Positions 7,139 to 14,303 of a DNA stretch of 47,500 nt are shown piece by piece. Position 1 is the first letter of the stretch. The number at the start of each line of letters is the position of its first letter. The stretch spans positions 1-47,500 of the forward strand of contig NZ_JAOQNG010000010.1 in the NCBI RefSeq assembly GCF_025961225.1. Reading direction: 5' to 3'. The notes beneath the pieces are model-generated. The model saw only the letters and a list, made by a program, of their open reading frames with translations, was not told the origin of the DNA and made no database searches. This stretch comes from Azospirillum canadense (GTDB lineage: Bacteria > Pseudomonadota > Alphaproteobacteria > Azospirillales > Azospirillaceae). Made by a program: the position numbers and the translations under genes.

Positions 7139-8464
7139 TCAGGGGCTGACGGTGGCGGCGACCGGGCTGCCGCGCCGGGCGGCCTCGGCCTCGTTGCGGG
7201 CGTGGTGGCGCTTCAGCATCGGCTTCAGGACCGCGATGGCGCAGAAGGCCGCGATCAGGTCCATGGTCGCCGTCACATAGAGCACGGTCGCCCAGGTGCC
7301 GGTCGCCTCCATCAGCAGGTTGCCGAGTGGCACGAGCAGAGCCGCGACACCCTTGGCGCAGTAGAGGACGCCGTAGATCTTGCCGGCGTGCTTGGTGCCG
7401 AAGGTGTCGGCCGAGGTGGCGCTGAACAGGCTGTAGACTTCGCCCCAGGCCAGGAAGACCATGCCCGACAGGATCAGGAACATCATCGGGTCGTGGCCGA
7501 AGCGGCTCAGCATGATGATGCCCAGGCCTTCCAGCGTGAAGGCGATGAACATGGTTGCTTCACGGCCGATGTGGTCGGAGACGAAGCCGAACAGCGGGCG
7601 GGAGATGCCGTTCATGATGCGGTCGAGCATCAGGGCGAAGGGCAGGGCGGCCATGGTGATGCCAAGCACGCTGACCGGGGTTTCCTTGACGCCCAGGTCG
7701 TGGGCGATGACGCCCAGCTGCGCCACGGCCATCAGGCCGCCAGTGACCGTGCAGATGAACATCAACTGCATGACCCAGAAGACCGGGGTGCGCAACGCCT
7801 CGGACAGGGTGTAGTCGCGGCGGCTCTGCGCCACCTTGTTGGACAGCTTCACCTCTTCTTTGGCCGGGGTGCGCAGGAACCAGGCGGCGATGAAGATGAT
7901 GGTGCCCTGCAGCAGGCCGAAGAAGAAGAAGGTGGACTGGTAGCCGGAGGCGTGGATCATCGAGGCGATCGGCAGGATCGTCAGGGCCGATCCGGCGCCG
8001 TAGCCGCCCGCGGTCAGGCCGACGGCAAGGCCGCGCTTGTCCGGGAACCACTTCAGGGCGTTGTTGACGCAGGTGGCATAGACGCAGCCGACGCCGATGC
8101 CGCCGATGGCGGAGCCGACATAGAGCAGGGACAGCGAACCGGCGTAGCTGTTGACGACCCAGGCCAGGCCGGTCATCAGGCCGCCGAAGGCGACGATCAC
8201 GCGGGGGCCGTAGCGGTCGATGAAATAGCCCTCGATGGGCGTGAGCCAGGTCTGGACGACCACGAAGATCGTGAAGGCGGTCTGGATCGAGGCGCGGGTC
8301 CAGCCGTGGGTGGCCTGGATTTCCGGCACGAACAGCGTCCAGGCGTATTGGATGTTCGCCGACGCGACCATGCAGACGATGCCGGCGACGATCTGCATCC
8401 AGCGCACCTTGTCGGAAACCATGGCGGATGGCCCGGCTGGCGGTGCGGCTACGGTGTGACTCAT
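7139..8464 (-). CDS. oxlT: OFA-family MFS transporter, oxalate/formate antiporter type
   Basis: A 441-residue inner-membrane carrier with 12 predicted helices. The N-terminal half (QYAWTLFVPEIQATHGWTRA; EGYFIDRYGPR; GIGVGCVYATCVNNALKWFP) is close to the oxalate/formate antiporter family, in which entry of divalent oxalate is exchanged for formate, so that decarboxylation consumes a proton. Substrate is inferred from the family, because no oxalyl-CoA decarboxylase or formyl-CoA transferase is in the window. The ATG at 8464 follows GGAGG; a TTG further out is less likely. It has its own terminator at 7072-7103, and a GntR-type operator lies about 150 bp upstream, so it is probably a single inducible gene. 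Confidence 0.85.
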   Translation of the reverse strand: MSHTVAAPPAGPSAMVSDKVRWMQIVAGIVCMVASANIQYAWTLFVPEIQATHGWTRASIQTAFTIFVVVQTWLTPIEGYFIDRYGPRVIVAFGGLMTGLAWVVNSYAGSLSLLYVGSAIGGIGVGCVYATCVNNALKWFPDKRGLAVGLTAGGYGAGSALTILPIASMIHASGYQSTFFFFGLLQGTIIFIAAWFLRTPAKEEVKLSNKVAQSRRDYTLSEALRTPVFWVMQLMFICTVTGGLMAVAQLGVIAHDLGVKETPVSVLGITMAALPFALMLDRIMNGISRPLFGFVSDHIGREATMFIAFTLEGLGIIMLSRFGHDPMMFLILSGMVFLAWGEVYSLFSATSADTFGTKHAGKIYGVLYCAKGVAALLVPLGNLLMEATGTWATVLYVTATMDLIAAFCAIAVLKPMLKRHHARNEAEAARRGSPVAATVSP

Positions 8465-8595
8465 CTGGTCCTCCCCAATGCGGTGTTCAAACAATTCGCT
8501 TCAGCCAGGCGGGGCTGTTGGTCGTTGTCGCATTGACCCTTGATCGGGGCGTTTCGCCCTTCGTGTTCTCGCGGTGCCGCGCTTGAGACAAGCGC

Positions 8596-8629
8596 TTGGT
8601 GTGCCGCATTCGGTACTTGGTATACCACA
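8596..8629. promoter_or_regulatory. tandem GntR/FadR-type operator upstream of the OFA transporter
   Basis: The perfect 10-bp palindrome TGGTATACCA (8618-8627) matches the general FadR-subfamily GntR operator. A degenerate copy lies 21 bp away in the same orientation: TTGGTGTGCCGCA (8596-8608) against TTGGTATACCACA (8617-8629), ten of thirteen bases identical and every difference A to G. A spacing of two helical turns would put two dimers on one face of the DNA. No GntR gene is in the window, so the regulator is unknown. Confidence 0.6.
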
Positions 8630-8745
8630 ATCATCGGGAAAGACAAGCGGGCTCTTTGGGGGAAATCCGAGTCTTAATCCGCGTCTGCGAAAAAAAATCC
8701 AGAGAATGGCCGCGCTTGTTGCCAACCGGTACTGGACAGAAAAGC

Positions 8746-8776
8746 AAAAAAAGGCCGCACCTGTTACGGTGCGGCC
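8746..8776 (-). terminator. orphan intrinsic terminator, minus strand
   Basis: The minus strand has a perfect 9-bp stem (GGCCGCACC at 8768-8776 with GGTGCGGCC at 8753-8761, 6-nt loop) followed by seven T. No convincing gene lies upstream on that strand before the divergent gene at 9212, so it should end an unannotated transcript. Confidence 0.85.
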
Positions 8777-9211
8777 TCGCAATGAGATCGCTTCATTCAG
8801 CCTGATCGGCCGAAGGGCCAACGTCTGCTCTTCGCCGGCGATGTCTATTTAATGAAAGCCGCAATCTTCCGCAAGATGATCTTCGATAAAAATTCCTCTT
8901 CTTGTGGTCATAGACTGAATTTGCTGAGACAGAGAAGTAAAAGGCATGGTGCTGTTCGCGACCATTGGGGCGCTCACTGACATACGGTTTACGAAGCGGG
9001 ATCGCGGTTAATCCGTCAGCTACGAAAAAAATTTGGGAACCAAACAATCAGCGTTACGGAAGGCGCTGCGGCTACGGGGCACCGTGCCCCAGCGCGGTCG
9101 CCCAATCGATTTTCTAGGCCACAAAATGTCATGCCCCGTTCGGGTTGATTGATGGAAGAACCGCTCAGCCCCAGCTGTTCATCTGGGTAAGAACACTCCT
9201 TTGGAGCTTCC
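8777..9211. other. AT-rich stretch without a convincing gene; possible minus-strand small RNA
   Basis: Together with 8465-8745 this is a gene-poor region of about 750 bp. Bases 8840-9050 are much richer in A+T than their surroundings. A minus-strand reading frame of 84 codons (8793-9047) has atypical, Arg- and Ser-rich composition and I do not accept it. A minus-strand micro-ORF of 20 codons starts with ATG at 8913, ends at 8851 and has no good ribosome binding site. A GGGGCAC/GTGCCCC inverted repeat lies at 9076-9090. With the terminator at 8746-8776, a small RNA of up to about 250-400 nt is possible. The promoter of the plus-strand gene at 9212 must also lie here. Confidence 0.4.
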
Positions 9212-9712
9212 ATGTCGCACGTCCGCTTCGCACCCAAATCCCTCGCCGTCGCGCTGGTGGCCGGCGTGGTGGCCCTCGGCGCTGGTGCGCCGCCCGTCCT
9301 GGCCGATCCGCCCGACTGGGCGCCGGCCCATGGCTGGCGCGCCAAACATGGCCATCACGGGCATCAGCGGGAGTATTACGAGGACGACGACGAGGTCGTG
9401 ATCGTCCGCCGGCCGCCGCCGGTGATCGTCCGGCAGGCGCCGCCCGTGGTGCAGTACGCCCCGGCCCCGGTCTATGTGGAGGAGCCGCCGCCGGTGATCG
9501 TCCAACAGCCCCGGCGGGTCGTGCGGCAAGCTCCGCAGCGCGATTGCGGCTTGCTGGACGGCGATCTGGTCGGGGTGCTCGGGGGTGCCGCCGTCGGCGG
9601 GCTGGTCGGATCTCAGATCGGGCGCGGTGACGGCAAGCTCGCGGCGACCGCCGCCGGGACGCTCGGCGGCGCTATGCTCGGCGGTGCGATGACCCGCGGC
9701 GGTGGCTGCTGA
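9212..9712 (+). CDS. exported glycine-zipper protein
   Basis: A 166-residue secreted or envelope protein. A signal peptide (residues 1-31, core SLAVALVAGVVALGAG, likely cleavage after VLA) is followed by a His/Asp-rich stretch and a Pro/Val-rich region with three PPxVIVxQxP-type units (about 67-108). The C-terminus has a glycine-zipper 2TM domain (GVLGGAAVGGLVGSQIGRG, then GTLGGAMLGGAM) like that of the rickettsial 17-kDa antigen family. Such proteins associate with the outer membrane. There is no lipobox, so it is not an obvious lipoprotein; two cysteines lie at the zipper start and at the very C-terminus. The ATG at 9212 follows GGAG. It stands alone; its job is unknown. Confidence 0.85.
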   Translation: MSHVRFAPKSLAVALVAGVVALGAGAPPVLADPPDWAPAHGWRAKHGHHGHQREYYEDDDEVVIVRRPPPVIVRQAPPVVQYAPAPVYVEEPPPVIVQQPRRVVRQAPQRDCGLLDGDLVGVLGGAAVGGLVGSQIGRGDGKLAATAAGTLGGAMLGGAMTRGGGC

Positions 9713-9739
9713 CGTTCGTTCGCGGCTGTAGGAGGGGGG

Positions 9740-10756
9740 TCAGCCCACGCCCCAGCCGCCGGTGTCGGGAAAGGGAACCGGCGGCGGCGGGGCCACGGCT
9801 GCGGCCGGAGCGGCGGCGATTCCCTTGGGCAACGGCGGTGCGTCCGCCGGGGTGGGCAGCAGGCGGGCCGCCTTGACCCACCAGCGCGGCTGCGCCGCCT
9901 GGATGGCGGCGGCCGCGGCCGAGGCCTCGCCGGCGTCGGCGTAGAGGCCGAAGCAGGTGGCACCGCTGCCGGACAGGCGCGCCAGCAGGCATCCCGGCGT
10001 CGCCTCCAGCGCGGCCAGCGAGTCGGCGATGATCGGCGCCACCGTCAGGGCCGGCGCGGTCAGGTCGTTGCGGCGCTCCCGCAGCAGGGCTGCCAGCGCG
10101 GTAGCGTCGGCCGGCGCCTCGGTGAAGCGGGCCGACTCGGAAAAGCTGCCGGTGCGTGCTTTGAAGACGGCCGGGGTCGGCACCGGCACGCCCGGATTGA
10201 CCAACACCACCTGGGTTTCCGGCAGGGCGGGGGCCTCGTCCAGCACCTCGCCGATCCCGCCGAAGTAGCAGGCGCGCCCGGCGAGGCAGACCGGAACGTC
10301 GGCGCCCAGCGCGGCGCCCACCTCATACAGGAGAGGGTCGGTCACCGGCACGCCCCACAGGCGAGCGAGCGCGCGCAGCGTGGCCGCGGCGTCGGCCGAC
10401 CCGCCGCCGATGCCCGAGGCGACCGGCAGCAGCTTCTCCAGCCCGATCATCGCGTCGGCCTCGCGGCCCAACCGGTTGGCCAGCGCGTAGGCCGCGCGGA
10501 TAACGAGGTTCTGCGCCGGGTTTTCCCCCATCAGCACCGGTCCGAACGGCCCGGAAATCGCCAGCCGCGGCCCGACCGGCGGAAGGTCCACCCCGCGGAG
10601 CGCGAGCCGCGCAATCCCCGGCTGCACCGTGACCCGGTCCGCCACCTCCGCAAAGGCCACGAGGCTGTCCAACTCGTGGTACCCGTCCGGCCGGCGGCCG
10701 ACCACGTGGAGGTAGAGGTTCAGCTTGGCCGGTGCGGTCTCGGCGATGGCGGTCAT
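9740..10756 (-). CDS. ispE: 4-diphosphocytidyl-2-C-methyl-D-erythritol kinase
   Basis: IspE phosphorylates the 2-hydroxyl of CDP-methylerythritol in the MEP isoprenoid pathway, in the cytoplasm. The GHMP-kinase motifs are clear: PAKLNLYLHVVGRRPDGYHE at the N-terminus, the glycine-rich ATP loop LPVASGIGGGSADAAATLRAL and the late LSGSGATCFGLY. I start it at ATG 10756; a TTG 21 bp upstream is less likely. At 338 residues it is about 40 longer than usual because of a Pro/Ala-rich tail after RWWVKAARLL. It follows the TPR gene on the same strand, with a CCCTCTCCCC palindrome in the 81-bp gap that could tune read-through. Confidence 0.95.
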   Translation of the reverse strand: MTAIAETAPAKLNLYLHVVGRRPDGYHELDSLVAFAEVADRVTVQPGIARLALRGVDLPPVGPRLAISGPFGPVLMGENPAQNLVIRAAYALANRLGREADAMIGLEKLLPVASGIGGGSADAAATLRALARLWGVPVTDPLLYEVGAALGADVPVCLAGRACYFGGIGEVLDEAPALPETQVVLVNPGVPVPTPAVFKARTGSFSESARFTEAPADATALAALLRERRNDLTAPALTVAPIIADSLAALEATPGCLLARLSGSGATCFGLYADAGEASAAAAAIQAAQPRWWVKAARLLPTPADAPPLPKGIAAAPAAAVAPPPPVPFPDTGGWGVG

Positions 10757-10779
10757 GCGGCGTCCCCAGAATGCCAATT

Positions 10780-10802
10780 CCCTCTCCCCTCCGGGGAGAG
10801 GG
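10780..10802. repeat. CCCTCTCCCC palindrome
   Basis: A perfect 10-bp stem (10780-10789 with 10793-10802, loop TCC) lies between the TPR gene and ispE. It is the same unit as 2707-2727 and 30959-30985. It has no T-run on the minus strand, so it is more likely a repeat or mRNA-stabilising hairpin than a terminator. Confidence 0.75.
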
Positions 10803-10837
10803 ACTTTTATCGTCGATGGGCGTGGGAACGCCAGCCC

Positions 10838-12613
10838 TCAGTGCACCTTCGGGTGGGCGGCTTGCGCGGCCTTGGGGTCGACCAAGCCTTGGTCGAGCTT
10901 GGCGCGGAGCTGCTCCTTCAACGGCTCCTCGTCGGCGGTGCGCAGCGCGCGGTTCCACTGGAAGCGGGCCTCGTTGCGCCGGCCGACGCGCCAGTAGGCG
11001 TCGCCGAGGTGGTCGTTGATGGTCGCGTCGGTCGGCTTCAGCTCCACCGCGCGCTCCAGCTTCTCCACGGCGCCCTCGAAGTCGCCGGTGCGGTAAAGCG
11101 CCCAGCCCAGGCTGTCCACGATGTAGCCGTCCTTCGGGCGCAAGGCCACCGCCCGCACGATCATCCCCTTGGCCTCATCAAGGTTGATGTTGCGGTCCAC
11201 GTAGCTGTAGCCGAGGTAGTTCAGCAGATAGGCCTCGTTCGGCTTCAGCGACAGCGCGGTCATCAGGTCGCGCTCGGCGTCCGGCCAGCGGTCGATCTTG
11301 TCGTAGGACATGGCGCGAGCGTAGAGCACCGCCCAGTGCCGCTCCTCCGGCTTCCCAATGCGGTCCAGGGCGCGGGTGTAGGCGGCTGCGGCCTCGTCGA
11401 AGCGCTTGGCGCCGCGGTACAGGTCGCCGAGCCGGATGGTCGCGTCCGTGCGCTCCGGCCGCTCCGTGGACAGTTGGTTCAGCAGCGCGATGGCGTCGTC
11501 GTTGCGGTCCATCCGCGCCAGCGTGTCGGCCGCGCGCAGACGGGCCGACCAGCCGAGCACGGGGTCCTTGTCCAGCGCGGTGAACTCGGCGAGCGCGTCG
11601 GCGTGATGGTCGCGGCTTTCCATCACGTCGCCGATCATCAGGCGCGCCAGCGCGAGATCGGGACGCAGGTGCAGGGCAATCCGGCCGAACAGCAGGGCGG
11701 TTTCCTCCGCCCCTTCATGATGGACGGCGCTGGCCAGGTCGAACATCGCCTCCGCAAGGCCCTGGCGGGCGTCGCCGACGGTCGGAGGCGGGGCCGTACC
11801 GTTGTCGAGCGCTTTCAGAGACGGCTCGATCATCAGGCTGTCGGGGTTGTCGGCGCGGAAGGCCTCGTAGAGCTTGCGCGCGTCGTCCTTGCGACCGGCG
11901 CGCTCATAGAAGTTGCCGACGATCTGGACGACGCGCAGCGGCGCTTCCTTGTCCACCACCTTGGCGTAGCGCTCCGCCGCCTCGTCCTTGCGGCCGCCGA
12001 GGTCGAGGATCAGCCCGGCGTGCAGGTCGTGCAGCGCGTTGAAGCCGCTCGCCTGACCCAGCGGGCCCAGCGCCTGCAGCGCCTCGTCGGTCTTGCCGCG
12101 CGCGGCGTCGAGCCAAGCGTTGAGCAGCGGGCCGATGTATTTCGCCATGCCCTCCTTGGGCATGCGGGCGGCCATTGCCTCCGCCTCGTTCAGCTTGTCG
12201 CGCGCCAAGTTGTCCGCGGCGAGCAGCGTGATGGCGAGTTGAGGGTCGTTGTCCTTGTCGATCAGCCGCTTGGCGAGATCCATCGCGGCGTCGATGTGCC
12301 CTTCGCCGAGCTTCAGCAGGTAGGTGCGGCGCAGAAGCGCAAGATCGCCGGGGTCCGCCGACAGGGCGTGCGCCATGAACAGCGCGGCGTTGCCCCAATC
12401 GTCCTGGTGCTGGGCGTAGCGCCCGGCGAGATAGCTGCCGGTTGCCGAGGTCAGCGACGGCCGGTCCACCGCGCCCTGCGCGGCCATCGCACCGGCGGCC
12501 GGCAGGATGCCCACCGTGGAGAGGAGCAGGGCGGCCAGGGCCGCGCGTCCATCATTGAAGAGGCCACCATTGAAGGAGCCACTGTTGAAGGGCCTGCTTC
12601 GGAATGTCGTCAT
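10838..12613 (-). CDS. exported tetratricopeptide-repeat protein
   Basis: A 591-residue protein with a signal peptide or N-terminal anchor (ALAALLLSTVGILPAAGAMA, residues 25-44) and TPR units over most of its length. The best ones are near the C-terminus, with the family pattern in NLDEAKGMIVRAVALRPKDG and FEGAVEKLERAVELKPTD. Such proteins act as periplasmic or membrane scaffolds for protein complexes; no partner is evident. Residues 9-23 (FNSGSFNGGLFNDG) come from three 15-bp DNA repeats at 12554-12598. It lies directly upstream of ispE on the same strand, an order that suggests co-transcription. The ATG at 12613 has a modest GGTGGA ribosome binding site. Confidence 0.88.
   Translation of the reverse strand: MTTFRSRPFNSGSFNGGLFNDGRAALAALLLSTVGILPAAGAMAAQGAVDRPSLTSATGSYLAGRYAQHQDDWGNAALFMAHALSADPGDLALLRRTYLLKLGEGHIDAAMDLAKRLIDKDNDPQLAITLLAADNLARDKLNEAEAMAARMPKEGMAKYIGPLLNAWLDAARGKTDEALQALGPLGQASGFNALHDLHAGLILDLGGRKDEAAERYAKVVDKEAPLRVVQIVGNFYERAGRKDDARKLYEAFRADNPDSLMIEPSLKALDNGTAPPPTVGDARQGLAEAMFDLASAVHHEGAEETALLFGRIALHLRPDLALARLMIGDVMESRDHHADALAEFTALDKDPVLGWSARLRAADTLARMDRNDDAIALLNQLSTERPERTDATIRLGDLYRGAKRFDEAAAAYTRALDRIGKPEERHWAVLYARAMSYDKIDRWPDAERDLMTALSLKPNEAYLLNYLGYSYVDRNINLDEAKGMIVRAVALRPKDGYIVDSLGWALYRTGDFEGAVEKLERAVELKPTDATINDHLGDAYWRVGRRNEARFQWNRALRTADEEPLKEQLRAKLDQGLVDPKAAQAAHPKVH
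12554..12598. repeat. three 15-bp tandem repeats inside the TPR gene
   Basis: Units are ATTGAAGAGGCCACC (12554), ATTGAAGGAGCCACT (12569) and GTTGAAGGGCCTGCT (12584), in frame in the segment before the signal-peptide core. Changes in copy number would leave the reading frame intact. Confidence 0.8.
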
Positions 12614-12748
12614 GCCGCGTCCACCTGCACGCCACCGGGTTCAAAAAAGTACGAATGTTCCCACGTCATCAGGCCATCATGACCCACGAAGGGGCGGACG
12701 GTCTGTAGCAATCCGCAAAAAACATTAACCTTGGGCAAGCCCGAGTCG

Positions 12749-13738
12749 CTACCGCCAATCGCGGCTTACCCGTTCGACGGTGTCCGGACGAAGGACGTCG
12801 GTTGCGTGGGCGTCCATATAGGCCGCCAGCGAGATGGGCATGTCCGGCGTCAACGCCGCCCCTTCGACCGTCCACCGCGCCATCCATGACAAGGTGCGTA
12901 GCCAGGTCAGCCGGCGCAAGGGGAGGAACCACGGTTGGACCGCTTCGGCGAGGGATGCCGGCACCACGGCCTGCCAAGCCGCGATGAAATCCGCGCCCTC
13001 CTCGGGCGTCAGGGCCGCGGCGACCTCCCGCTCCCATTTCGTCGACGTGTAGAGGGTGGCGTGGGCGAGGTCGATGGCCGGGTGCCCGTACTGCACCTTC
13101 TCCAGGTCGGTGAACCAGGCCTTGCCGCAGGCGTCGATCAGGAAGTTCCCGGGGTGCACGTCGCTGCCGACCAGCGTTGTGGGTTGGGCCATCTCCGGCC
13201 GGAAGGCGCGCGCCGCCTCAAGCTCCGCGTGGATGCGCGCCAGCGCTTCGGGCGCCAGCCCGGCGCGGTCGAACCAGGCAGCCTGCCGTTCCACCTGCGC
13301 CAAGGTCGCGGCGGCGGGGTCGGCGGGTGCCGGCAGGGGCGGCCGGTCGGCCGGATCGGGCAGGGGAAGGGCGTGCAGCGCCGCCAGGGCCTGGGCGATC
13401 GCCGGCATGTCGTCCGGCAGCCGCGGCGTGCGGCCGACGATCTCCGTTACGAGCAGCGCGCCCATGGAGAGTCCTGGGCCGGGCGGCAGAACGGCTACCA
13501 GTTCCGGTGTGTGGCCGCTGGGCGCCGCGCGGCGGAAGGCGGTGGCCTGCTGCTCCAGGTTGGCCGCCGGGTCGAGGCCCAGCTGGCTCCAGCGCGGCAC
13601 GCGCGCGACCAGCCCGCGGCCCTTCAGCCGCACATGGTCGTGCGCCACGCCTTTGCGCGGCATGGGCTCCAGCGCGTCGGCCGGGAGGTCCGCAAAGCCG
13701 GGAAGGCGGGTGAGGGCGGCGTGCAGAGGAGTCAGCAT
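12749..13738 (-). CDS. APH/choline-kinase-like phosphotransferase
   Basis: A 329-residue cytoplasmic protein of the aminoglycoside-phosphotransferase (APH) fold. The catalytic loop reads LVGSDVHPGNFLID, with the Asp and Asn of Brenner's motif but Ser where HGD is usual. The metal-binding DFG equivalent is FTDLEKVQYGHPAIDLA. The N-lobe has HDHVRLKGRGLVARVPR in the position of the ATP-binding lysine. Substrates in the family range from choline and thiamine to sugars and antibiotics, and nothing here decides. The start ATG at 13738 is clear. The downstream gap of 135 bp before the TPR gene holds only an AT-rich, promoter-like stretch. Confidence 0.8.
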   Translation of the reverse strand: MLTPLHAALTRLPGFADLPADALEPMPRKGVAHDHVRLKGRGLVARVPRWSQLGLDPAANLEQQATAFRRAAPSGHTPELVAVLPPGPGLSMGALLVTEIVGRTPRLPDDMPAIAQALAALHALPLPDPADRPPLPAPADPAAATLAQVERQAAWFDRAGLAPEALARIHAELEAARAFRPEMAQPTTLVGSDVHPGNFLIDACGKAWFTDLEKVQYGHPAIDLAHATLYTSTKWEREVAAALTPEEGADFIAAWQAVVPASLAEAVQPWFLPLRRLTWLRTLSWMARWTVEGAALTPDMPISLAAYMDAHATDVLRPDTVERVSRDWR

Positions 13739-13766
13739 AGGAACGGCCAGCGCGGCGCGGCCACCG

Positions 13767-14303
13767 TCAGGTCTGATGCTCCCGCAGGCGCGGCATCAAT
13801 TCGACGAGGTTGCAGGGACGGTGGCGGTTGTCGAGCTGCCAGACCAGGATGTCGTCCCACGCGTCGCGGCAGGCGCTGGGCGAACCGGGCAGGGCGAAGA
13901 TGTAGGTGCCGTTGGCGACGCCGCCGGTCGCCCGGCTCTGGATCGTCGAGGTGCCGACCTTGGCGTAACTGAGATACCGGAACAGCTCGCCGAAGCCGGG
14001 GATCGGCTTCTCGTACAGGGCCTCCACCGCCTCCGGCGTCACGTCGCGGCCGGTGACGCCGGTGCCGCCGGTGGTCAGCACCACGTCGATCTCCGGGTCG
14101 GCGATCCAGGCCTGGACCTGGGCGCGGATGCTGGCGATGTCGTCCTTCACGATGGCGCGGGCGCCAAGCCGGTGGCCGGCGCCGGTCAGCCGCTCCACCA
14201 GGGCGTCGCCGGAGCGGTCGTCCTCCAGCGTGCGCGTGTCGGACACCGTCACGACGGCGATGTTGACGGACAGGAAGGGGCGGGATTCGTCAATCTTCGG
14301 CAT
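13767..14303 (-). CDS. moaB: molybdenum cofactor biosynthesis protein B
   Basis: A 178-residue member of the MoaB/MogA family, which adenylylates molybdopterin before metal insertion. The diagnostic segments are VTVSDTRTLEDDRSGD near the N-terminus, VVLTTGGTGVTGRDVTPEA (the molybdopterin-binding loop with TGGTG) and ALPGSPSACRDAWD near the C-terminus. I start it at ATG 14303, where similarity begins; it lies 14 bp inside the 3' end of the transglycosylase gene upstream and has no ribosome binding site of its own, so it probably relies on translational coupling. The 5' extension that is open in this frame belongs to the other gene. Hexamer or trimer state cannot be seen. Confidence 0.93.
   Translation of the reverse strand: MPKIDESRPFLSVNIAVVTVSDTRTLEDDRSGDALVERLTGAGHRLGARAIVKDDIASIRAQVQAWIADPEIDVVLTTGGTGVTGRDVTPEAVEALYEKPIPGFGELFRYLSYAKVGTSTIQSRATGGVANGTYIFALPGSPSACRDAWDDILVWQLDNRHRPCNLVELMPRLREHQT

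Noticed and set aside
8793..9047. 84-codon minus-strand frame in the AT-rich region
   Set aside because: Atypical Arg/Ser/His composition and no ribosome binding site; the terminator after it more likely belongs to a small RNA.
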